In this document: piece by piece, positions 51,291 to 61,613 of the stretch
Layout of the letters: each line of letters starts with the position of its first letter
Position numbering within the stretch: position 1 is the stretch's first letter
Assembly: GCF_910592395.1 (NCBI RefSeq)
Contig: NC_088317.1
Span: 7,626,001-7,690,000, forward strand
DNA: 64,000 nucleotides
Origin: Lineus longissimus
Taxonomy: Eukaryota; Nemertea; Pilidiophora; Heteronemertea; Lineidae
Direction of reading: 5' to 3'
The notes under the pieces: model-generated
Database searches by the model: none
Told to the model about the DNA's origin: nothing
The model's input: only the letters and a program-made list of their open reading frames with translations
Translations under genes and position numbers: made by a program

Positions 51291-51358
51291 CAGTGCTGGA
51301 GCGAACTCTGTTCTTGCAGCACCTCAGTGCTGGAGCGAGCTTTGTTCTTGCAACACCT
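51291..51358. repeat. 34-bp tandem hairpin repeat at MCP 3' end
   Basis: Two copies of a 34-bp unit: CAGTGCTGGAGCG, GAAC-TCT-GTTC (or GAGC-TTT-GTTC), TTGCAGCAC. Outer GTGCTG/CAGCAC arms enclose a hairpin like the 30-bp unit. The MCP stop codon adjoins it, and the outer arm resembles the MCP terminal codons (LQH). Confidence 0.8.
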
Positions 51359-52613
51359 TAGTGTTGGAGTGAAGCAATCTGAGAATTCTGGATGTTTACC
51401 TGGGCGTCAGAAACCACGAATATGTGCATTTTGTATGGTCCCTTTCCAGATTTCTTTGTAATAGATAATTGAATACCATCTTTTGTGTTCTGGAGCTTCT
51501 TTCCTGATCCGTGTAGACGATTATCTTCAGAAGTTCTCACGTCCAACCATAAACCATAGTGATTAGAATCACCATAGTATTTCTCCATGGTCATGTTACA
51601 GTCATGAGTTTTCTTCAAATCTTCAGACATCAAATGTTTCTTGATCTCCTCCCATTGATCCATCATTCTCATTCCTTCTGGGAACACCTGATTGGCAACA
51701 CCCTCTATTGTGATCTGCACTGTACTTATGTTAGGGTTTTCAAACTTCTCTGAATCTCTAGCTCCATCTACATAGTCAGACACAAATAGTAATAATAATC
51801 CTTTAATAGACATTCTTGAAAAGTTGATGTTCTCATTAATTAGTGTTTCATTAGCAGTAACATTGACTGTCTTAAAATGGTCTACCCAATCATAAAATAT
51901 TGAGAATCCAGAGTTGTATTTGTTGCTCAGTTGATTTGCAATCATCTTATTAGTAACCGTGTCGTATTCAAAACAAATATTTTCAAGTTTGTAGCCCATG
52001 CTAGCTGTGGTTGTGGTGACTATGATTTCCTCCTTTGGTGCTAAAGTTATTTCAATAATCACATCTTCTTGAATTGGAAACTTGTAAAATGGAGCATGAT
52101 GATGGAATAGTTCAAATCTAATGGTATTTTGTACTTCTTGTCAAACACTTTCTTTAATGTCTTTTCATTAGCTGTTTCACCAGTGACATCAGCTTCAGCG
52201 ACTCCTGATCTTAATTCTCTAAGATTTTCTGATTGAATACCCTGAAAAACTCTATCATTTCTTTCTTCTCCAGTTAGCCACAGATCTTTAAATGTAGAAT
52301 AATGACTGTATTCGTCAAGGTCAAATATCTGCTCTGTTCCCCACTTAACCACCATCTTTGAGATTAGGTTTCTACCAAGATTATTTACAACACTATTTTT
52401 AGAATCACCAGAAATGGTTACATCAGCAGACAGATAAAGAGATTTAGGTACAAAGAATGTATTCTCTCGCAATGCCGGTATTCTAACATACAGTGTTTCT
52501 TTGGGGTTAGCAGATGAGGGGTTATGAGTAATGATATGATGCTGCCTCTCAGCTTTCAAACCAAGTGGAATCTTATGTGCCCTTTCGGTATTTAATAAAT
52601 ATCCTGTTGCCAT
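51358..52613 (-). pseudogene. MCP: Polinton B major capsid protein with a 1-bp deletion
   Basis: Same length and sequence plan as A MCP: MATGYLLNTERAHKIPLGLK, HHIITHNPSSANPKETLYVR, KWGTEQIFDLDEYS, NENINFSRMSIKGLLLLF, ending NSQIASLQH. Near 52113 one T is missing compared with A, shifting the frame; the rest (52062-51358) is open. A sequencing error could also explain it. Start follows AAATAGAAAATG. Confidence 0.8.
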
Positions 52614-53127
52614 TTTCTATTTATTTACTAGTAAAATTATGTTACATTTTCCAGGCAAAATTAAGGCCTCTAAAAACCACTTGGTTCCACAGTAAATAGA
52701 AATACTACAGGTGGCGCCACATGGTGTCAAACTGGTACATCATTCCCCTTACTACACAGATAAACCACCGCATCTAATCCCTTTAAGCAGAATTACATGT
52801 ATCTTTGACTACCGGTAGTTCAAAAATTCCCGCCCATGACGTCATCACCTAGCTCATGAAGAACTGAACAACTCAGTGTCACCAGGGCACACCAGGGTAC
52901 ATGTGAATGGACACAGTTGTCGTCAACTAGGGCCTACCAGTGGTTGTCTGCAAGATGAATGAAGATTTCAGTTACGCACAATCTCACCAGATGGAGGAAG
53001 TGTGACGTTAACATCATGTCTCCATGGACAGAATAACATTTGCCTTTAAACCATAGTGATATTCAATTGTACAATGGCCATATCAGATGTTGCAGTCATT
53101 AATTATTTTTGCTTGTCAAAGACATGA
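52614..53127. other. No gene; Polinton B right subterminal region
   Basis: Non-coding sequence between MCP and the terminal repeat. It looks unlike the gene-dense rest of B and may include later insertions. No gene recognised. Confidence 0.4.
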
Positions 53128-53263
53128 AAAGGCCTATTGTGTCTTAATGCGTTTATCCGACAGAATTTTCGAAAATATTTTCAGCGCTGAAAATTATTTT
53201 TGCGTCGTTAAAATAATTTCTCGAAATTCTGTCGGATAAACGCATTAACGAACAATAGACCTT
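53128..53263. repeat. Fold-back MITE-like palindrome
   Basis: About 45-bp inverted arms (AATGCGTTTATCCGACAG / CTGTCGGATAAACGCATT) enclosing a smaller palindrome TTTTCAGCGCTGAAAA. Lies between MCP and the right TIR of Polinton B. Confidence 0.8.
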
Positions 53264-53546
53264 TGTAATACTTTGGGACGTGAGTATTGTTTGGTAACAT
53301 ATGTTACCATGTACATGCAGACTCTGTCAACAATATTTTCAATAGATTCAAGCAACAATGATTAATCACTGTAACAGCTGTCTTGTAGGCCTACAGCATT
53401 TATTGGAATACGCTGGGACTGTCAAGATGTGCGAACTTCAAGGGTTCATTTCTCTGCTATTTTTTAACGGATATTTGCAATGATGTATCCTTGGAAAGCT
53501 ATTGACGTGTACTTTCTGTTGGAATACAGTAAGTCATGATTACATT

Positions 53547-53755
53547 AACCCATTGAGCTCTGGTATTCCCTCACCATTTCACTGACCATTTCATTGCAAC
53601 GCTTCACTGGGAATCTCATGAATGATAGAAAGTGTATATTGCGGTGGATGGTTCTTTGGGGTTGTAGGCTAATTTGGGGCAAAATACCTGTAAGGTCTTT
53701 GGTCAAAAGGGCCTAAAACATAACCTAGTTCCTACCACCGCAATATACACTTTCT
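53547..53755 (-). repeat. Polinton B right terminal inverted repeat
   Basis: Inverse of 31318-31527, ending CGCAATATACACTTTCT at 53755. Differences from the left copy are scattered, so the ends have diverged since insertion. Confidence 0.9.
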
Positions 53756-53761
53756 ATAATG
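53756..53761. repeat. Right 6-bp target duplication (ATAATG) of Polinton B
   Basis: Same six bases as 31312-31317, abutting the terminal repeat. Confidence 0.9.
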
Positions 53762-53790
53762 GCCTCATGCCACGGAACCTGATGAAATAA
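53762..53790 (+). pseudogene. Polinton C small membrane protein, 3' codons
   Basis: Reads LMPRNLMK then TAA, matching the family ending ILPRNIMK of A and B. Together with 31089-31317 it forms one gene interrupted by Polinton B. Confidence 0.85.
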
Positions 53791-53869
53791 AAATCTTGGA
53801 TAAATATCTATGATAAATGACATTACATGTATTGTGAAAAGTGACCTGAATAAAACATAACTTGCTGCC

Positions 53870-54062
53870 ATGGAAGTTTACCAAGTTTCAAACACTCTTT
53901 TTATCGTTGATGACAGTGCTAATTTACAGGACAGTGAAAAGAAAGCTAGCGAACTACCATTTTCGGGAAGGCATTACAGAATTACTACTTGGGTTTTAGT
54001 TCCAAAATACAACTCAATTGTAAAAAACTTTCGGGAAAACATTCGTGTGTTAGTACTACTAG
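53870..54062 (+). pseudogene. Polinton C packaging ATPase, middle fragment
   Basis: NTLFIVDDSANLQDSEKK (Walker B region), FSGRHYRITTWVLVPKYNS and NFRENIRVLVL match A/B ATPase. Walker A and the N-terminal half are missing. The frame breaks at about 54060 and the C-terminal part resumes near 59394. Confidence 0.85.
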
Positions 54063-54379
54063 CATAATACCCGTGGCGCAGGTTGTTTTAGGGTTTTAGT
54101 TGTTTAAGGCAATGGCGTGAAGTTACGCTTAGTACAAAAAATGCCGCGAGCATAGTGGGTGGCAGCACCAGACGAATGAAGTAGTTCGCCTAGGGTTTTT
54201 TCGACACCCTCTGCACAGACTCCACTCGTTCTGGAACACTCACTTACCTGTTAATCTGCAGTGGTTAGCCTGTTTTTATTGCAGTGAAGAAATGTTAATC
54301 GGGACTTTATATTATATTTTATATTTGCCCCGGGTATTCATATCATCATATCATATCATTACCGGCGTCGTAACCCTAT
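54063..54379. other. Inserted sequence of unknown type
   Basis: Interrupts the C ATPase gene; no recognisable gene. Contains ATCATATCATATCATT-like simple repeats near 54340-54360. Confidence 0.4.
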
Positions 54380-54667
54380 TGGATTTTTACCGGAGGTATG
54401 GAGTCCACTATAGGCTACTGTCTATGTAGGATCTTTTACTTGCCCTGGCATAGACACTCAGGTACAAGGGACCACGGCTTTTAGTCTCATCCGACAGACC
54501 CTCGAGTATTTCATACGTTAATGTACGTGTTGTGAAGAGCCAGGAATTTTAGTTCCTTGAAAGCCACGCCGGTTCATCAAGAAATACAATCCTGGGTTCT
54601 CCCCGGGATCGAACCCGGGCCCTATTGCGTGGTAGCCAGCAGTGTTAACCACTAGGCTATGAGGCTC
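54380..54667 (-). repeat. tRNA-derived SINE
   Basis: On minus, an A box (TAGCCTAGTGG, from 54649-54659) and B box (GGTTCGATCCC, from 54605-54615) form a tRNA-like head beginning GAGCCTC at 54667. It is followed by a body including GGACCACGGCTTTTAGTCTC-like sequence on +. The acceptor stem does not pair, so it is not a functional tRNA gene. Confidence 0.65.
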
Positions 54668-54791
54668 ATATAGGGAGCTGCGCGCTACTTTGCGCCCAGT
54701 GCTTGGGTGGGGTGAGGCGGTTTCGTTATTATGTGATGTGTATCACGTGATGAATTTCCATACGGTACTTCGAAAAATTAAGAGCGATTAA

Positions 54792-57700
54792 GTGTCAGTC
54801 CATGATACCACCATGCAGGATCATGCAAATGGTGGCAAGGTGGGGGGTCAACAGATCTAGTTGTAATTTCTACCACAGACCTGTCCTAGGGTACTATGAA
54901 GGCTGGTGGATTGGTTTCGAAAATAACCCCACAGTTTTGGGGTACGGCTGTTAACCATTTCCTACTCATTTTCCTTTTAAAAAAACATGCATTATCCCTC
55001 AAAATAGGCTAAGTCTTTTGTCAATTTTCGTGCATCAAACAGAATTATCACTAAACACCGCCTATTGAAATTGAAAGTACATGATCTGAGCTACCTTTTC
55101 ATGCCTTTTGTTTTGCCCCAGGTACATTTTAATGACAGGTACAGTACGTCCCAAAAACAATGCAATCTCAAATTTCAGTAAAAAGGCAATTTTAACTCTC
55201 CTTTAGCTGCAACACTGCAGTTTTTTAGGTGATGCCACTTCCAGGTAAGGAAGTCAGAATGCTGTTTTTTAATTTGCAAAAGAAAAAAATCCGGCCGCCC
55301 TCACGGTTTTCCGGTGAGGGGGTCGAGTCGCGCCCTTCTCACTGGTGCCCATTTTTTGCCCATTCCCTCAGATAACTGACGAAATACACATGCTTTCCAA
55401 ATAAAATTACATTTTTAGATGTTAGTGAACCCCCCTCTCCCTTGCCCCTCCCACACACTCCCTCAAACAACCTAGAGGCCTTTATTACCCCTGTGGAGGC
55501 TTAGCGGTCTAGGCGGAAACGAACAACAGCAACGACAACAACAACAACAGTTACAGTTACAATGCATTGTGTACATGCACGTGTACATTGTGTGATAGTC
55601 TATTGAAAATGGAACCTGAAAAATCACAGTTGAAATGTGGATTTGCTGTCATATCCAAGGATATCGAGTGTGGTACTGACGCTTCATACCCCAATGACAA
55701 GAGTGTGATCCCCTTGAAACAATGTAAGAAGGACGTGCACTTCCATTTGATGCGTTGGATGTCCTCCAGGAAAGCCAGTCAAGTCAAAAGTGAATGGGAG
55801 CTCATAGCACTTCGTGCTGGCGTGTTTGATATGAGTTCTCCAGTTCTGGACACCACAATATGCCCGAACCACCGATACAAGTTGAGTTTATCATGGAATC
55901 AGCAAAGGAGATGCCAGCACCCACTTCATCAACCCTCTAAAACAAGTCGGAAGCCCAGAAAAGATGGTGGTTCAGTTCATCGAGTGATGTCTCGGGAAAT
56001 ATACATCAAGTGGGGAGTTTTTGTCCCAGTTGGCTCAGGTAAGGGATCAGTCTCAAAATCACTGAAGTAGAAAAGAAGCAGTAGGCCTGTAATGATACCC
56101 ACTCTGACTAAACCTAACTTTGGTGCAAAACCAACTTGAGTGATAACGATTTACCACTTCACTTGTGTTCTTCCTAGAAAGTTGATTGGAGCCTTGGCTT
56201 GATGATCAGGAAGTCCCAGTTATGATTCCCTGCCAGTGCCACTGGAGGTGATGCTTCACTGCCGTACAAAATCAGCATGGCCGGTCGCATTATCAAAACA
56301 AGTCTATCATCATCATCATGTCCTCACACTATTATATTGCACATCATATTATCATTACCCCCATAATCTGGTGCCTTTTCAGCTCTGTGTAAAGGATGTG
56401 AGGCTAAACATCGAGTATCTGTGGCAAATGTAGAACCAGAAGTAGAACCAGCACCCATGGATACAGAGGTGAGTTGAATGAAAAAAAAGGGGAGAAGATT
56501 CGGGGCAAGCCAAAGTGAATATTGGTTAATTCTGCCTGCAGCGACTGACTTACATGTAAGAAGGTCACTGATGAGAGAGGAGGGACTAAGCTGAAAACCT
56601 TGATGCCATTCTGGCTCCCATCTCCTTGGCAATGAGGGATTCTAAGCCAAACTTGATTCTCCATCAATATCTTTTTTCAGTCCGCTGTTGCCTCTTCCTC
56701 TGTTCAACCAGCCGACGCCTTAGAAAACCCAGCAGACGGGACAGAAGGGCAAATTTGATGGGTAATGTTGTTGCAACAGTATCATAAGGACTGCTGGTCA
56801 AGCACTCTTGAGCTGGGAGAGAGAAATGATAAGAGGGTGGAGACAGATTTTCTGAAATGTTGGTCTTTGAGTCATGACTGGGCAGAATTAGCCCAGTGAA
56901 AGTTGTCAGCTACACATCAAGAATTCTTGATTTAGAATGAAAGGGTACGACTTTATTGGATGTACATTCATCAGGCTTGACCTGAGATTTTCCACGCCAT
57001 TGATTGCAAATGCATTTTTCGCATTCTACAATACATCTCTCTTTTTCTAAAGAAAATACATGGTGAATTTCCTAAAACTGTTACGTGCTGTGTTTTTGTC
57101 TCCCTTGACTAACATAACCTGCAATATGAAGAACATCCAGATTTGATGTTCTAGTATATCTAGCGGATGGTTCATCAGGTAAAATGCGGGGCTTGGTTAA
57201 AAAATGATTTTATAGCGATATCTTGGGATAAATTTGAACTTTGGCTTTCAGTAAACAATTGTAAATGCCAAGATAGATTTTTAATGTCAGTATACTTAGT
57301 AGCGCTAATGTCAGTTTTGAACAACCAAGCCTGCTACTGGAAAGTGGGACTCTCTCCTGATACTATCCTGCACTTGGGCCTGACATGTAGTACCGTAAAT
57401 GAGGTGTTACTAGTATTGGTCCCTCCCTAGTAGTGGTTAGTAGTGGTTTGGCTATTGTCTGCAAAATAGCCTTTTTGCTATGTATCATTATATTAGCTTG
57501 TAAATAAATCACCCATTTGTAAAAAAAAAGTGTCCCTGCTTCTTAGGTGGCAGCACTGTCCTCTGCAGACAGGTACAAGTGTAGCATGTGGAAAGTTGTG
57601 ATCTCTCCTGAGGGACTGGACAGTACCGTAACTCAGTTCATGAAAAACTTCTCCATTCCAGTACATGTATATGTACAATTTAGCCAATGCTAGAGCATCT

Positions 57701-59012
57701 CCAGGAGAACATTTCACCGCCAACCAAGGAGCTAAAAACTTCCAATAGCAGTACTCTGACGGTGCAGCCAACTGCAGGGTTGTCCTCATCAAACAGTAAT
57801 TACAGTAGGAACTGCACCTTTGGTCAATTGGCTCCTTAGCAATGGAAGGTGTTACTAGTATGTGAAATGAGCACTTCTGCAAGGTTCTTAGGAACAGGAT
57901 GATCCCTGCATGGGTTGATAAAGATGTATTAGTAGGTCATACCACATGCCCTTCAGGTGCCTTAGCCATGGGGGGGGGGGGGGGGGCCAACCCTTACAAC
58001 ATGCTCTGGCAACATGACACAGGCTAATGAATGGGTCAACATTAGCATCCTCACCAACAGGGGGGTTTCTTTAGGTTTTCAGACTGTAAGAAGGCCTACA
58101 TGTAGCTTATTCAATTACGTTGCCATCAGGTAGGCCAAGGCCGAAATGTTATTTGAAATTCAAATCAGCATTTCAGGACCTATGGGGCCCAATTCCCCAA
58201 AGGGCTTTCATCAAGGGCAAATTTGTAGTGATGAGCTTGTTCTTTTTTGGGGGGAAAAATGCAAGTGGAGTTATTTACCGGTAGGCCTACTTAAAATAGG
58301 TTAGTAGGCCTAGGCATGGGGGGGGGGGGGGGGGGTGATCATGGTGGTTGACAGTAACAACTAATCCTCATGGCCAGCACCAAGCATAAATTATGTGTTC
58401 ATTATGCATTTATTTTATAATTCATCAAGTGTACACATGGTGGCAGCACTAGCCAATGAGTGTCATTTTGGTGGAAAATAGCACTTTTTCCTTGGTTTAT
58501 CCTGGGAAAACAGTAAAAGCGGCCGGAAATTTTATTTCTGATTGTGAAAGTAGGTATCATTACCTTTATCATGTGCAAGCCACAGCATTCAAAGACCTGC
58601 AGTGTTGGAGATATGAGCGTCGATAGAGAGCTCTTCCTAAGCACTGCCCCTAGGTATGCATAATTACTAGGCCTAGCACGACCAAAGTATGAAGTGTTAC
58701 TCCATGACCTGTTGCAGAATGGAAGATCTCATCAAATACTTCCATCATACAAAGGGGGAAAATCCAGCTATTTTTTTTAGTCTCTGCAGGAGTGCCCAAC
58801 ATTGACCCAAAAATACACAAAAAATAGGGGGAAAAAAGCTAAAACAAGCCCCCTAACTAGGCCTGCCCCTAACTCGGTTGCTAGTGATTTTTGAGAGTCA
58901 TCAATTGCTGTGTAATGATGTCTTAGTGGAAGGATCTTGCATACCTAATCTCGTTAAAAACGGTTGACCCCCACCTTGCCACCCTCTGCATGGTGGTATC
59001 ATGGACTGACAC
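54792..59012 (+). mobile_element. TTAA-flanked DNA transposon, copy 2
   Basis: 4.2 kb between TTAA at 54788-54791 and 59013-59016; same inverted ends (GTGTCAGTCCATGATACC) and near-identical long stretches as copy 1, in opposite orientation. Shorter by ~470 bp, with a replaced segment near 56750-57165. Contains two G runs (57971-57986, 58319-58335) matching the C runs of copy 1. Confidence 0.9.
55609..56038 (+). CDS. First coding exon of TTAA transposon gene, copy 2
   Basis: MEPEKSQLKCGFAVISKD to PVGSG, 143 codons, followed by a GTAAGG donor at 56039. Cys/His pairs (CGTDAS, CPNHRYKL, CQHPLHQPSK) and RWMSSRKASQVKSEWELI. An ensuing exon (56382-56469) reads CKGCEAKHRVSVANVEPE with AG/GT borders. 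The protein is not a recognisable DDE transposase. It could be an accessory or DNA-binding protein of the transposon. Confidence 0.4.
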
Positions 59013-59016
59013 TTAA

Positions 59017-59393
59017 CAACGTAAGGTAAAAGAGTATGAACAAAATAAAGGGGGAAAATTGCGGAGATAGATGAATGTTTTAAACATATAGTGGCCCAAA
59101 TACTTTCCCGGCTTATTTTTCGTATAATCCCACACTTTTGCTTTAATAGATGGCCCCATATGCAAATTTAGACCTTCTGAAATGGTCCCTTATGTTAATG
59201 AGTATGCCCATATATAGAAAGAAAAAAAATGCTATTTCTCCGAGATCACTGCAAAGTTTACCCATTTGACCCGGCGAGGACCATCTCCATATCAACCACG
59301 ACTTTCAGGAAAAGTTTCGAGGTCATCCAATCTGAACTGACGGAGGAGATGTGTGACAAACTATTTCAGCTCTACGTCCATTATAGTAGTGAT
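59017..59393. other. Inserted sequence, no gene recognised
   Basis: Continuation of the block that splits the C ATPase gene. A 63-codon frame at 59229 (TISISTTTFRKSFEVIQSE) has no recognised family. Confidence 0.35.
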
Positions 59394-59540
59394 TTGTTAA
59401 CAAAGATGAAGAGTCAATGAAAATGGCGTTACAGGAAAACGACATAATTCCCAAAAATTAAAGGTATGAAATTTAGGATCTCTTAAGAAAAAACAGGTCA
59501 TCAAAATTGATCTTACGTTCAGAATTTCGAAGATAATTTT
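59394..59540 (+). pseudogene. Polinton C packaging ATPase, C-terminal fragment
   Basis: VNKDEESMKMALQENDIIPKN then stops, then SSKLILRSEF, matching NKDESAMKDALEENSVIP and GSKLIIR of the intact copies. Confidence 0.75.
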
Positions 59541-59559
59541 TAGTTCTTTAATGAGCAGA

Positions 59560-60235
59560 GAAAAAGAGTACAGTGAAGATTTGATGATTTTATGTCCTCA
59601 ATACCGACTACCAGCAGACAGACTCACAATCTATAAAGTTGACTAAAAATCAACTAAATCAGACTAGACAACAGGCAACTAGTCAAAACCCAGTCACTCC
59701 TAGTCAAGTCTTGTCCAAACAGGGTACACATGCAAAGGGAGATCTTGATGTTTTAGTTGCCACTGGCAAGACAAAATAATTCACTGGGAAGCAATTCACT
59801 TTTAACGACCTTGACTATATGTCAGGGAAAGACATCTTAAAATCTCACAGGATATATCAGAGCACTTTAGTCTCCAGAGTTAAAGAGACCTTTAGCAAAA
59901 CGGCCATCAAGGCTTATTTTTCTTAAGCGGGTTAGATTTGAACCGAATTGAAACAGAGATAATCTCTACAAGGATCTTAGGAACGATTACATGGTGATGA
60001 ATGAGTTTGAGAGGTGGACTGGTGTTTTTAGTTTGAAAATTGGCAGTCTGATGGCAGTGGTTACAACAGGTTTACTTACTCTCAGCAATTGTAGCAAAGC
60101 ATACGACGTAGCCGGTAGTGTAACTCCCACAGATAATCAACCATTAAATTTACAGGAAATAAATGCAGAATGGAGCAGACACCCTGCAGGAGACAACGAG
60201 AAATGCACGCAACGCACGCAACAAACCACATGAGA
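59560..60235 (+). pseudogene. Polinton C counterpart of the Gln/Asn-rich protein
   Basis: LDVLVATGKTK, then FTFNDLDYMSGKDILKSHR, VKETFSKTAIKAY, LYKDLRNDYMVMNEFERW and hydrophobic LMAVVTTGLLTLSNC match the B gene 38999-39864. Stops near 59780 and 59924. It supplies the reference showing that B lost a base near 39683. Confidence 0.7.
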
Positions 60236-60733
60236 AAGATGTAACAGCCTCTGAATCTCATCTCCGGAAAGAGTCTCCACTACCTACTTCGCAGTATTCT
60301 TCGATACTTAAAAAACAGAGGTCAACTAAACAGATCGCTTGGTCGCAGAATTTGGGACGCGTTCCAATGAATTAAAAAAACAAAAGATGGATCTTATTAA
60401 TGAAAAAATGGTCAAAGAATTGCCACCGACTCAAACTCCTGAAAGTTTAACGAATGTAGCAGAACCAGAAATGTCTGAACAGCCTAAGTCAACGTCTGAG
60501 TCTTCTTATAATAAAATTAATTATTTATGGCTGGCTATCCCAGTGACATTTATTGCTGGAATATTTTTATGCAGACAGAGGTTTGCTCCAATTAAAAAGG
60601 AGGGTACTCGTGAAAAATCTGGCTTCGCTACCCCACAAAATGGGAGCTGTCGCGCTACTTCGTACACTCCACCAGTGAAAAATCCAACGACGAAATCACC
60701 TCAAAAATAAAACATTTTCCAGTAATGGAATGA
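60236..60733 (+). pseudogene. Polinton C single-pass membrane protein, broken
   Basis: STKQIAWSQNLG corresponds to EKQLAWSRELG of B; a frameshift near 60345 follows; then SNELKKQKMDLINEKM, a transmembrane helix (YLWLAIPVTFIAGIFLC) and a basic tail. Ends like B at a VME stop (60733). Confidence 0.7.
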
Positions 60734-61018
60734 GTGTTCTGAACAGACTATGATCAGAATCTATCAATAAAACACAACATTAAATTATTGGAAAGGCTTG
60801 CGAATCTATCTGACCAAAATAAACCTGTAAGTACAATTATACTAACCTTGTAATTATTTGTAATGGTCAAATAAAAACCGATAACCGCACAGTCTAACGT
60901 TTACAAGCCCGATGCTGAACTGACTGAGCTAATATGTACACAACGCACATGGTGAGTCGTTAGTGTTTTATAGCTGATAAAATCCATTCACTGCTGGATT
61001 GCTATGTGAGTTACTAAT
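60734..61018. other. No gene; right margin of Polinton C
   Basis: AT-rich, with an ACACAACGCACATGG motif near 60940 that also appears near 27580 in Polinton C. No terminal repeat could be defined. Confidence 0.35.
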
Positions 61019-61604
61019 GCTGAAGGGGTTATTGTCGTTCTGGGTACACATAAAGTGTACCCAGGTTCAATGTCGTACAGTGAAATTGTACCCAGGGTCC
61101 ACTTTCTATTCACAAACTGTAACCAGGTTCCGATTTAGAGACCTGGGCACGAGCTGATTACCGAGATCTCGTCGGACGCGTGAATTACCGCGATTTAGGT
61201 ACGTTGGTTCCACGATCCTCCGCCAGGCGTTACTGACACTTTGACATACATGACATATGCACACGATCGAGGCCTGACGGACGGCGTAAGTAATTCTAAT
61301 TATCTGATTATGGATCTGATGCAGTCATATGTGTCTAGCGAAGATAACGAGGATGAGAATGAAACGTTTTCATGTCCAGCTGGAGAGTTGGTTGACTTCC
61401 TCTTCAATCATCCGTAGTTGAAATGTGTACAGCTTGTTAAAAACGTGACTTCACCGAAAACAAACTCGTGCCCAGGTCTCTAAATCGGAAGCTGGTTACA
61501 GTTTGTGAATAGAATGTGGACCCAGGGTACAATTTCACTGTACGACATTGAACCTGGGTACACTTTATGACTTGTGTACCCAGGACGACAATAACCCCTT
61601 CAGC
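61019..61604. mobile_element. Fold-back MITE with ~130-bp inverted ends
   Basis: Begins GCTGAAGGGGTTATTGTCG and ends with its inverse. Arms carry inverted GTACCCAGG motifs. Flanked by GTTACTAAT (61010-61018) and GTTACTGAT (61605-61613), an imperfect 9-bp target duplication. Interior ~310 bp has a short frame (MDLMQSYVSSEDNEDENE) reminiscent of a transposase N-terminus but too short to assign. Confidence 0.8.
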
Positions 61605-61613
61605 GTTACTGAT

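Larger units (their letters stand above)
31318..53755 (+). mobile_element. Polinton (Maverick) B, full length with both ends
   Basis: 22.4 kb, of which 3.2 kb is a later pogo insert. Inverted termini of ~210 bp start AGAAAGTGTATATTGCG; the 6-bp target duplication is ATAATG. It encodes P1, P2/P3, zinc-ribbon protein, two Q/N- or membrane-type proteins, penton-like paralogue, PolB, MDG and MNR proteins, HNH nuclease, INT, ATPase, MAG protein, penton, small membrane protein and MCP. PolB, INT, ATPase and penton are open; MCP, P1, P2/P3, HNH, MAG and the 38999 gene carry one or a few lesions each. Confidence 0.95.

Noticed and set aside
54590-54667. tRNA gene on minus
   Set aside because: A and B boxes are present but the 5' and 3' ends do not pair as an acceptor stem; fits a SINE head.
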